Below, piece by piece: positions 15,062 to 20,830 of a stretch of 23,148 bases of DNA (position 1 is the first letter of the stretch; each line of letters starts with the position of its first letter). Made by a program: the position numbers and the translations under genes. Location: positions 1-23,148 of the forward strand of contig JBCDBY010000027.1 in assembly GCA_039182715.1 (NCBI GenBank), in the 5' to 3' direction. Under the pieces are notes generated by a model. It had not been told where the DNA came from and did not search any database. It saw only the letters and a program-made list of their open reading frames with translations. The DNA is from JBCDBY01 sp039182715 (GTDB lineage Bacteria > Planctomycetota > PLA2).

Positions 15062-17077
15062 GTGCCGACTCTTGCCCTCATCTTCCTGCTCTTTCCGGAC
15101 GGGGCGCTCGAGGCGGAGCGCGAGACGGAGCGCTTCGCGAACCGGCTGCTGACCTTCGAAAAGGCGTGGGAGCGGGGCGACGAGGAGGCGCTGGCAGCGG
15201 AGTTCGCCGCCCGCGTGCGCACGACCGTGCTGCCCTCGAAGCTCGCGATGGCGCCGGAGTTCGCGCCGGTCGTCCACGGGGCGCTGCCGGTCGAGACGCT
15301 GGCGGCGCGCGACGCGGCACGCATGCTGATCCGCTTCGCGCGCGCGCACGGCGCGGTGGAGCACGTCTCCGTGCAGCCCAAGGGCGAGAACAAGGCGAAG
15401 ATCGAGATCGTCGGCTCCGTGGCGTGGACGACGGGCGTGGTGACACTCTCGCGTTCGCTGGACCGCTTCCAATGCGGAGCCGTCCATACGCTTCGCCGGC
15501 GAAGGACGATCTTCCGCGAGGTGGGGCTGCCGGGCACGGATCCCGCCGTGCTCGACCATCCGACGCTCGGTCTCGCCGCCTACGGCGCGGCGGCGGCGGA
15601 CGTGAACGGCGACGGACGCATCGATGTGCTGGCGACCGGCCACGACGGCAACGTGCTCTTCCTTGGCGGGACAAAGCCGGTGCCGGTCGCGACGCCGCGC
15701 CAGGCGACCGCGCCGCTCTTCCTCGACTTCGACAACGACGGCGACCCCGACCTCTTCTGCTCCGCCAACGGCAAGCAGATGCTGCTGGAGAATCGCGGCG
15801 GCACGTTCGTCGACATCTCGGAGAAGGCGGGCGTCGCCGTGCCGTCGATCGGCTTCACCGCGACGGCGGGCGACGTCAACGGCGACCGCGTGCCGGACAT
15901 CTACGTTGCCTGCTACCACAACTACGGGCCGGTGGCGCCGACGAGCTGGGACGACGCGAACAACGGGCTGCCAAACCTGCTCTTCGTGAGCAACGGCGAC
16001 GGCACCTATCGCGAGGCGGCGAAGGAGTTCGGCGTGGCGGGCGCGCGCTGGAGCTACGCGGCGCAGTTCTGCGACGTGAACGGCGACGGCAAGCTCGACC
16101 TGTACGTGGCGAACGACTTCGGCGCGGGCAACAACCTCTATCTGCGCGAGGGCGACCGCTTCGTCGATCGCGCGAAGGAGTGGGGCGTCTGGGACGGCGG
16201 GTACGGCATGGGCGTCGACTTCGGCGATGTGGACAACGACGGCAAGCTCGACCTGTATGTGACGAAGATGTCGAGCACCGCGGGCAACCGGCTGCTCGAC
16301 CGCACCGGCGAGATCGGACGGCTGCGCTTCCTTGCGGCGGGCAACTCGCTCTATCGCATGGCGCACGGCAAGTTCGTGCTCGACGCGACGCCGTTCCCGG
16401 CCGGCTGGGCCTGGGGCGGAGGGTTCCTCGACATCGACAACGACGGGTTCGAGGACCTCTTCGCGCCCAACGGTCACATGTCGGGAGCGAGCGAGAAGGA
16501 CACGTGAAGCGCCTTCTGGTGCCAGGTCGTGGCATCGAAACGGGGCGAGTCGAACATTCCCGCATTCCTGGGAGAGCACCTCGCGCTGCTGCAGAAGGAC
16601 TACTCCTTCAGCGGCTACGAGCGCGCCAAAGTGTGGCGCAACACCAACCCCGGCTTTGTCGACATCTCCGGCATCTCGGGGGCGGACTCGATCAGCGACG
16701 GGCGCGCGGCGGTCTTCGTCGACTACGACGACGACGGGGATCTCGACATCTTCCTGCGCTCCATGCACGGCCGCGCGCACTTCCTGTTCCGCAACGAGAT
16801 CGGGCAGGATCAGAACTGGCTGCGGGTGATCCTGACCGGGACACGCAGCGGCCGGGATGCGTTCGGGGCGGTCGTGCGCGTCAAATCCGCGCGCGGGGTG
16901 CAGGCGAAGATCAAGCAGGGCGGGGGTCGATTCTGCGCGCAGAGCGACCCCCGCCTGCTGTTCGGGCTGGGGGACGCCGAATCGGTCGAATGGATCGAGG
17001 TGACCTGGCCGGACGGACGAAAGCAGAAACTGGCGGGCGCGCGCGCGGGCGCGACGATCCGGATCGAGGAACAATGA
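15053..17077 (+). CDS. Secreted FG-GAP/VCBS repeat protein with ASPIC/UnbV domain, interrupted by an in-frame UGA (candidate selenoprotein)
   Basis: Read through the TGA at 16505-16507 (codon 485), the frame gives 674 aa. Start ATG 15053, or GTG 15062. A signal peptide is present (TLALIFLLFPDGALEA), so the protein is exported. An N-terminal domain of unknown type covers about 22-150. FG-GAP/VCBS calcium-binding repeats follow: ADVNGDGRIDV (about 182), LDFDNDGDPDLF, GDVNGDRVPDIY, CDVNGDGKLDLY, GDVDNDGKLDLY, LDIDNDGFEDLF, and after the UGA VDYDDDGDLDIF (about 556). The ASPIC/UnbV domain is about 595-670 (TGTRSGRDAFGAVVRV, LLFGLGDAESVEWIEVTWPDG). Without readthrough the product stops at 484 aa and loses the last repeat and UnbV. 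The frame is undamaged on both sides and residues flanking the UGA (EKDT-stop-SAFWCQVVA) look conserved. Options are selenocysteine insertion, a nonsense mutation or a sequence error. The gene overlaps hemH by ATGA. Confidence 0.85.
16505..16537 (+). promoter_or_regulatory. Candidate bacterial SECIS element at the in-frame UGA
   Basis: Directly after the UGA, TGCCA (16520-16524) pairs perfectly with TGGCA (16530-16534) around the loop GGTCG. TGG (16517-16519) can extend the stem with TCG (16535-16537) through G-U pairs, giving 8 bp. Seventeen nucleotides lie between the UGA and the apical loop. The E. coli fdhF SECIS also has about 17 nt, a GGU-x-x-CAGGUC core, a loop with GGUC and a U at the foot of the upper stem. 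Here the segment reads GGTGCCAGGTC, with that U at 16520. Chance similarity in GC-rich DNA is possible. Confidence 0.5.
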
Positions 17078-18144
17078 AAAACGACGTTCGCGAGCACGGG
17101 GAAACGACGGCGACCGGCATCCTGCTGGCCAACCTCGGCACCCCCGACGCCCCCACCACCCCCGCGCTCCGCAAGTACCTGCGCCAGTTCCTCTCCGACC
17201 CGCGGGTGATCCAGCTGCCCAAGTGGAAGTGGCAGATCATCCTGAACCTGTTCGTGCTGCCGACGCGGCCGGCCAAGTCCGCCGAGGCGTATCGCGAGGT
17301 GTGGACCGACGAGGGGTCGCCGCTGCTGATCATCACCCGGGAGCAGGCGGCCAAGCTCGAGACGGCGCTGCGCGAGCGGTTCGACGGACCGCTGCACGTC
17401 GCGGTCGGGATGCGCTACGGCAATCCGAGCATGGACGCGGCGCTCAAGGAGCTGGAGGAGAAGGGCTGCCGCCGCATCCTGCTCTTCCCCGCCTACCCGC
17501 AGTACTCCGCGACGACAACGGCATCGACCTTCGACGAGATGGCGGAGTGCTTCAAGACGCGCGGCTGGCTGCCGGAGTTCCGGATGGTGCGCGACTACTA
17601 CGACCACCCGCTCTACATCGAGGCGCTCAAGCACACCGTCGAGGAGGTCTGGGCGGAGGGCGGCAAGCCCGACAAGCTGCTCATGAGCTTCCACGGCATT
17701 CCGACGCGCTACTTCGTCGAGGGGCGCGACCCCTACCACTGCCTCTGCCAGAAGACCGGCCGTCTGCTGGCCGAGTCGCTGGGGCTGAACGAGGACGAGT
17801 ACCTCGTCAGCTTCCAGTCGCTCTTCGGGCGGGAGGAGTGGCTGAAGCCCTACACCGACGCGACGCTCAAGGGCTGGGCGAAGGACGGCGTTGAGAAGGT
17901 CGACGTCATCTGCCCCGGCTTCTCCGCCGACTGCCTCGAGACGATCGAGGAAATCGACCAGGAGAACCGCGAGTACTTCGAGGAGGGCGGCGGCAAGCAG
18001 TACCGCTACATCGCCGCGCTCAACGCCCGCGACGACCACGTCGCCTGCCTCACCGAGGTCGCGCTCCACCACCTCCAGGGCTGGGGGGGCACGCGCGTCT
18101 CGACCAAGCCGACCGAGCAGCAGGTCGCGAACTGGAAGTACTAG
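17074..18144 (+). CDS. hemH: Ferrochelatase
   Basis: 356 aa, ATG 17074 overlapping the preceding stop (ATGA). Ferrochelatase inserts Fe2+ into protoporphyrin IX (or coproporphyrin III in the coproporphyrin route), near the end of heme synthesis. Family hallmarks are LLANLGTPDAP (17-27), the conserved VGMRYGNPSM (111-120), LFPAYPQYSATTTAS (137-151), the active-site H207 in MSFHGIP, YHCLCQKT (221-228) and CPGFSADCLETIEE (280-293) with E289 as the second conserved active-site residue. Length is normal. It has no membrane segment. Whether the Cys residues bind a [2Fe-2S] cluster cannot be told from sequence here. Coupling to a secreted FG-GAP gene is unusual. The last 12 codons are duplicated at 18325-18360. 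Confidence 0.97.
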   Translation: MKNDVREHGETTATGILLANLGTPDAPTTPALRKYLRQFLSDPRVIQLPKWKWQIILNLFVLPTRPAKSAEAYREVWTDEGSPLLIITREQAAKLETALRERFDGPLHVAVGMRYGNPSMDAALKELEEKGCRRILLFPAYPQYSATTTASTFDEMAECFKTRGWLPEFRMVRDYYDHPLYIEALKHTVEEVWAEGGKPDKLLMSFHGIPTRYFVEGRDPYHCLCQKTGRLLAESLGLNEDEYLVSFQSLFGREEWLKPYTDATLKGWAKDGVEKVDVICPGFSADCLETIEEIDQENREYFEEGGGKQYRYIAALNARDDHVACLTEVALHHLQGWGGTRVSTKPTEQQVANWKY

Positions 18145-18164
18145 GGCGGATCAGGGTTAGAGGG

Positions 18165-18324
18165 AGCGGAGGACACGGAGTTTCAGCGCTGAGGCCGCGG
18201 AGGAACCGCTGAGTTCGCGGAGAACAAGTGTGGAGAGGGACGATGAGTCTCTCCGTCCCTTCTTGTTCCCCTCCGCGCACTCCGCGACGACTCGGCGGAC
18301 TCCGCGCTGAAACTCCGCGCTCTC
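18165..18324. repeat. Long imperfect inverted repeat (CGCGGAG/GCTGAG family) 3' of hemH
   Basis: GGAGTTTCAGCGC (18177-18189) pairs perfectly with GCGCTGAAACTCC (18304-18316). Further in, CGCGGAG (18216-18222) pairs with CTCCGCG (18271-18277), GAACAAG (18222-18228) with CTTGTTC (18262-18268) and AGGGACG (18236-18242) with CGTCCCT (18254-18260) around an 11-nt loop. The whole element can fold into one hairpin of about 150 nt. Its words are shared with the tandem array at 4433-5215, so both belong to one dispersed repeat family. It may end hemH transcription, but there is no T-tract. Confidence 0.75.
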
Positions 18325-18360
18325 AAGCCCACCGATCAGCAGGTCGCGATCTGGCGCTAC
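18325..18360 (+). pseudogene. Duplicated 3' tail of hemH (12 codons)
   Basis: These 36 bp match hemH 18106-18141 with about 6 mismatches. They encode KPTDQQVAIWRY, against KPTEQQVANWKY in hemH. The copy lies directly after the long inverted repeat, so the repeat sits between two versions of the hemH end. The frame then runs on (EERLGARSQ...) into non-coding sequence. Most differences are at codon third bases or are conservative replacements, which hints that this is a remnant of a once-functional hemH end and not a fresh target-site duplication. Confidence 0.7.
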
Positions 18361-18435
18361 GAAGAAAGGCTTGGGGCCCGGAGCCAGGAGCCACGAGGCC
18401 AAAGCTGTGGAAAAGTGCGGAACCAATTCCGCAGA

Positions 18436-18478
18436 TGGCGCGCATACGTCCTGTCTCACGCGGGACTTATGCGCGCCA
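18436..18478. repeat. Near-perfect 43-bp hairpin element
   Basis: TGGCGCGCATA (18436-18446) pairs with TATGCGCGCCA (18468-18478). After one C/T mismatch, GTCCTG (18448-18453) pairs with CGGGAC (18461-18466), one pair being G-U, around the loop TCTCACG. It has 17 pairs in all and no T-tract. It looks like a REP/MITE-type palindromic unit rather than a simple terminator. Confidence 0.7.
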
Positions 18479-18503
18479 CATGATGCACCTCTTCCATCAA
18501 AAA

Positions 18504-18528
18504 GCCCCCGGCCCCCGGCCCCCGGCCC
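18504..18528. repeat. GCCCCCG heptamer tandem repeat (3.5 copies)
   Basis: GCCCCCG occurs three times in a row, then GCCC. The minus strand therefore has four runs of three to five G separated by CC, which fits a G-quadruplex motif. A length-variable slippage tract is equally possible. Confidence 0.7.
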
Positions 18529-18538
18529 AAATAAGTCT

Positions 18539-18563
18539 GAGCCGGCGCGGAAGGCGCCGGCTC
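18539..18563. terminator. Perfect 10-bp GC hairpin, terminator-like
   Basis: GAGCCGGCGC (18539-18548) pairs exactly with GCGCCGGCTC (18554-18563) around GGAAG. The next bases are CGTCAACG, so the T-tract of an intrinsic terminator is missing. It sits between convergent genes and could serve both directions, or be another dispersed palindrome. Confidence 0.45.
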
Positions 18564-18679
18564 CGTCAACGCTCGCCTCTTGGTTGGTTGGGGAAAAGAG
18601 GAAGGGAAAGGAGATGGAGGTGGGATGCACACTCGCGGTGGCGATGCGTTGATGCGAGGGGTAACGCAGCGCCCGTGCC

Positions 18680-18710
18680 AACCCGCAAAAAGTAGGGTCT
18701 CCGGCGGGTT
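18680..18710 (-). terminator. Weak hairpin just after the DUF4149-like gene
   Basis: Read on the minus strand, AACCCGC (18710-18704) pairs with GCGGGTT (18686-18680) around a 17-nt loop that contains TTTTT. It starts 4 bp after the stop codon of the minus-strand gene. The T-run is inside the loop, not after the stem, so this is not a canonical intrinsic terminator. Confidence 0.3.
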
Positions 18711-18714
18711 TCCG

Positions 18715-19119
18715 TCAGGCCGCGGGTGATTTCGCGCGCGGGGAACCCAGCACCGCGAGAATCAGCGCGCCGATCAGCATCGCCATCCAGAGTTTCGTGC
18801 TGAGCCCGTGCCAGAAGTCGATGTTCTCGCGGGCGACGATCTTCGGGTTGACGTAGAAGGCGCTGAAGGCGGCGCCGACGCCGAGCAGCGCGCTGAGGAT
18901 CCAGCGCGGCTTGCTGCAGAGCGACGCGCCAAGCGCGATCAGCATGGCGACGAAGCCGAAGCAGTCCACGGCGAGGAAGACGCCGGCCATCACGTTGCCC
19001 GCCAGCTCCCGCTGATCCTCGCCGAGCATGCGGAAGACGCGCGGCGCGACGTAGATGGTGCACACCATCGCGCCCAACCACATGCCGACCGGAATGTAGG
19101 CGTAGCGCTTCCAGTCCAC
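18715..19119 (-). CDS. Small four-TM membrane protein, DUF4149-like
   Basis: 134 aa from GTG 19119, two bases after the stop of the EIIA gene. Four hydrophobic segments are visible: about 8-25 (YIPVGMWLGAMVCTIYVA), 41-66 (GNVMAGVFLAVDCFGFVAML), 73-90 and 108-124. The first helix ending VAPRVFRML, followed by AGNVMAGVFLAVD, fits DUF4149/TMEM205-type proteins as I know them; their function is unknown. It lies in the inner membrane and is probably co-transcribed with the EIIA gene upstream. An earlier in-frame start was not preferred because it would enter that gene. Confidence 0.8.
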   Translation of the reverse strand: MDWKRYAYIPVGMWLGAMVCTIYVAPRVFRMLGEDQRELAGNVMAGVFLAVDCFGFVAMLIALGASLCSKPRWILSALLGVGAAFSAFYVNPKIVARENIDFWHGLSTKLWMAMLIGALILAVLGSPRAKSPAA

Positions 19120-19121
19120 GT

Positions 19122-19625
19122 CTACTTGCCGCCCTTCTCTTCGAGCGGAATTGACCCGAAGAACTCGAGCGCGCCGCGCCGGTCGCGGACCGCGGCAAGC
19201 TCGCCGGCGCGATTCTCGTCCTTGGCGACGGTCGCCAACCCGCGCATGAGCGCGAGGTGCTCCTTCACCTGACGCGGCTCGCAGATCCAGCAGACCATGA
19301 CGAACGCGGGAATCGAATCGCGCGCGCTGAAGTCGATGCCCTCGTCCGATACGCCGATGACGACGCCGAGCTTCTTGGCGTGCTTGCTCTTGGCGTGGGG
19401 AAGCGCGATGCCGTTGCCGATGCCGGTCGAAGCAACCTCTTCGCGCTCGAGAATCGACTGGCGCAGCTCGCGCTCCCGGTCGAGATCGATCACGTCCTGC
19501 GCGACCAGCGTGCTGACCAGCTCGCGGATCGCCTCCTCGCGCGTGGTGCCCTTGATCGAGATGACCTCGATGTCGGGCGGGACGAGATCACGGACGGACT
19601 TCTCCTTGCGGCGCGGCTGTGACAT
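19122..19625 (-). CDS. PTS EIIA domain protein (EIIA-Ntr/fructose type)
   Basis: 167 aa, ATG 19625. It is a single PTS EIIA type-2 domain. The phospho-accepting histidine is H77 in GIGNGIALPHAKS (68-80), followed by LGVVIGVSDEGIDFSA. The N-terminal SIKGTTREEAIRELVSTL and the C-terminal HLALMRGLATVAKD also fit. EIIA-Ntr (PtsN)-type proteins take phosphate from NPr/HPr and regulate transport and metabolism rather than carry sugar. No EI, HPr or EIIBC gene is in the window, so a regulatory role is more likely than sugar uptake. The basic N-terminus (PRRKEK) is an extension. It shares a 50-bp divergent gap with the YwaF-type gene. Confidence 0.92.
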   Translation of the reverse strand: MSQPRRKEKSVRDLVPPDIEVISIKGTTREEAIRELVSTLVAQDVIDLDRERELRQSILEREEVASTGIGNGIALPHAKSKHAKKLGVVIGVSDEGIDFSARDSIPAFVMVCWICEPRQVKEHLALMRGLATVAKDENRAGELAAVRDRRGALEFFGSIPLEEKGGK

Positions 19626-19675
19626 GCGGAGGCGATCGTACGGACGATGCGCGGATTCGGGTAGAAACGGGCGCG
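19626..19675. promoter_or_regulatory. Divergent intergenic region between the EIIA and YwaF-type genes
   Basis: This 50-bp gap must hold promoters for both directions unless they lie inside genes. On the minus strand TACGAT (19640-19635) fits a TANNNT -10 nine bases before the EIIA ATG, implying a very short leader. On the plus strand TAGAAA (about 19661-19666) is a poorer candidate. No clear -35 boxes are visible. Confidence 0.3.
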
Positions 19676-20332
19676 ATGGCGCTGTTCGGGACGGAACACC
19701 TGGCGGTTCTGCTGCTCACGGCGGCGGTCTCCGCGGCGATGATCCGCTTCGCCACGGGACGCGCGCCGGGCCGCGTCCTGGCGCTCGTGCTGCTGGCAGC
19801 ACAGATCGCCGACCCCTTCATCGCCGCGCACTACGGCTGGTTGAACATCCGCAACGCGCTGCCGATCGAGCTCTGCGACGCGGCCGCGTTCGCCGTCATC
19901 CTTGCGCTCTGGACGCACCGCATCGCGGTCTTCGAACTCGCCTACTACTGGGGCCTCACCGGCACCGTGCAGGCGATGCTCTCACCCGACCTGCCGTTCC
20001 ACTTCCCGCATCCCGAGTTCATCCGGTTCTTCGTGCTGCACGGTGGCATCGTCGTGGGCGTGCTCTACCTCGCCGCCGGCGTGCGCCTGCAGCCGCGCCC
20101 GCACGCCATGGGGCGCGCCTTCGGCTGGACCGTCGTCTACGCGATCGGCGTCGGGCTGGTCGACTGGCTGCTCGAAGCGAACTACATGTATCTGCGCTCC
20201 AAGCCGTCCGGCGCCTCGCCGCTCGACTGGTTCGGGCCGTGGCCCTGGTACATCCTCGGCGGCGCGGGCATCGGTCTCGCGCTCTTCTTCCTCGCGTCGC
20301 TGCCCTACCGTTTCGGCCGCCGCGTAGAATGA
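19676..20332 (+). CDS. Integral membrane protein, TIGR02206/YwaF family
   Basis: 218 aa from ATG 19676; the frame is open upstream but this ATG places the first helix correctly. Six or seven hydrophobic segments are visible (about 7-25, 33-51, 67-83, 86-104, 117-137, 149-166, 190-210). Family-type sequences are LPIELCDAAAF (62-72), YYWGLTGTVQAMLSPDL (90-106) and NYMYLRSKP (169-177) followed by LDWFGPWPWYIL (183-194). The biochemical function of YwaF-type proteins is unknown. It lies in the inner membrane. queF follows after 4 bp, so they probably form one transcript. Confidence 0.88.
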   Translation: MALFGTEHLAVLLLTAAVSAAMIRFATGRAPGRVLALVLLAAQIADPFIAAHYGWLNIRNALPIELCDAAAFAVILALWTHRIAVFELAYYWGLTGTVQAMLSPDLPFHFPHPEFIRFFVLHGGIVVGVLYLAAGVRLQPRPHAMGRAFGWTVVYAIGVGLVDWLLEANYMYLRSKPSGASPLDWFGPWPWYILGGAGIGLALFFLASLPYRFGRRVE

Positions 20333-20336
20333 GAGC

Positions 20337-20681
20337 GTGGCACTCGAGACGTTTCCCAATCCCCGCCCCGAACGCGACTACGAGATCGAGATCGACTGCC
20401 CGGAGTTCACCTCGGTCTGCCCCAAGACCGGGCTGCCGGACTTCGGCACGATTTCCATCCGCTACACGCCGAACGAGAAGTGCATCGAGCTGAAGTCGCT
20501 CAAGTACTACCTGCTCGACTACCGCAACGAAGGCATCTTCTACGAGGCGGCGACCAACAAGATCCTCGACGACCTCGTGGCCGCCTGCGCGCCGCGCTTC
20601 ATGGTCGTCGAAGGCCAGTTCTCCGCGCGCGGCGGCATCTCGACCAACGTCACCGCCGTCCACGAAGCGGAAGACGATTAG
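20337..20681 (+). CDS. queF: NADPH-dependent 7-cyano-7-deazaguanine reductase, type I (QueF)
   Basis: 114 aa, GTG 20337, 4 bp after the preceding stop. QueF reduces the nitrile of preQ0 to preQ1 in queuosine biosynthesis, in the cytoplasm. C28 in SVCPKTGLPDFGT is the thioimide-forming cysteine and D35 the general acid. ELKSLKYYL (51-59) is the QueF NADPH-binding motif E-(S/L)-K-(S/A)-x-K-(L/Y)-(Y/F/W). E70 in GIFYE aligns with the substrate-binding Glu, with Tyr where the B. subtilis enzyme has His. GQFSARGGIS (93-102) is also conserved. It is the short, single-domain (type I) form. No other queuosine gene is in the window. Confidence 0.96.
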   Translation: MALETFPNPRPERDYEIEIDCPEFTSVCPKTGLPDFGTISIRYTPNEKCIELKSLKYYLLDYRNEGIFYEAATNKILDDLVAACAPRFMVVEGQFSARGGISTNVTAVHEAEDD

Positions 20682-20689
20682 CGGGATAC

Positions 20690-20748
20690 CCGAGCCGGGT
20701 TCGATTCTCCCGCTTTCCTCGAGAGCGGGAGAATCGAGCCCGGCTCGG
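20690..20748. repeat. 59-bp hairpin with 25-bp arms, 9 bp after queF
   Basis: Positions 20690-20714 and 20724-20748 are inverted repeats with a single mismatch, around the loop TTCCTCGAG. The left arm starts CCGAGCCGGG and the right arm ends CCCGGCTCGG. No T-tract follows. It may end the queF transcript, but the right arm together with the bases after it recurs at 71-92 in front of the first gene, so it is also a dispersed repeat. Confidence 0.75.
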
Positions 20749-20764
20749 TAACTGTCGGTAACTG
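20739..20764 (+). repeat. Second copy of the CCCGGCTCGG...ACTGTCG element with a 10-bp direct repeat
   Basis: Positions 20739-20760 match 71-92 at 20 of 22 bases. Here TCGGTAACTG is repeated back to back (20745-20754, 20755-20764). At the first copy it is TCGGTCACTG followed by TCGATATC. In both places the element lies 40-53 bp upstream of a plus-strand start codon. Confidence 0.55.
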
Positions 20765-20797
20765 CGTCCCACCCTTGCCAAAAAGGGGCCCGCCGAC

Positions 20798-20830
20798 GAC
20801 GATGTCCGCCCTATGGGCGGAAACATCGTC
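20798..20830 (+). promoter_or_regulatory. Hairpin with the peptide-binding protein's start codon at its tip
   Basis: GACGATGT (20798-20805) pairs with ACATCGTC (20823-20830) and CCGCCC (20806-20811) with GGGCGG (20815-20820), with two A bulged on the right and the loop TAT (20812-20814). The ATG at 20813-20815 spans the loop and first stem base. A Shine-Dalgarno-like AAGGGG lies about 25 nt before the ATG, just outside the hairpin. The fold could restrict or guide translation initiation (inference). Confidence 0.55.

Larger units (their letters stand above)
18361..18714. other. Gene-free intergenic stretch between hemH and a convergent gene
   Basis: Apart from the hairpins and the heptamer repeat listed separately, this holds a GGAGCCAGGAGCCACGAGG-type low-complexity stretch (about 18375-18400). 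There is also a purine-rich segment at 18590-18635 (GAAAAGAGGAAGGGAAAGG) and a short hairpin TGCGTT/AACGCA (18645-18650 with 18663-18668). Short open frames on both strands have no family signature and no usable start context, so I call no gene. Confidence 0.7.

Noticed and set aside
16529..17077. A separate 182-aa gene starting at a GTG downstream of the UGA.
   Set aside because: It is in the same frame as the upstream part, continues the same domain order (FG-GAP then UnbV), and conserved-looking sequence (SAFWCQVV) lies between the UGA and that start. Reinitiation remains possible but is less economical.
18228..18695. Plus-strand ORF covering the spacer after hemH.
   Set aside because: It runs through palindromes, the duplicated hemH tail in one frame only, and simple repeats; there is no domain or consistent codon bias.
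20690..20714. tRNA T-arm-like GGTTCGATTC sequence.
   Set aside because: No acceptor, D or anticodon arms can be fitted around it; the sequence is explained by the 25-bp-arm hairpin.
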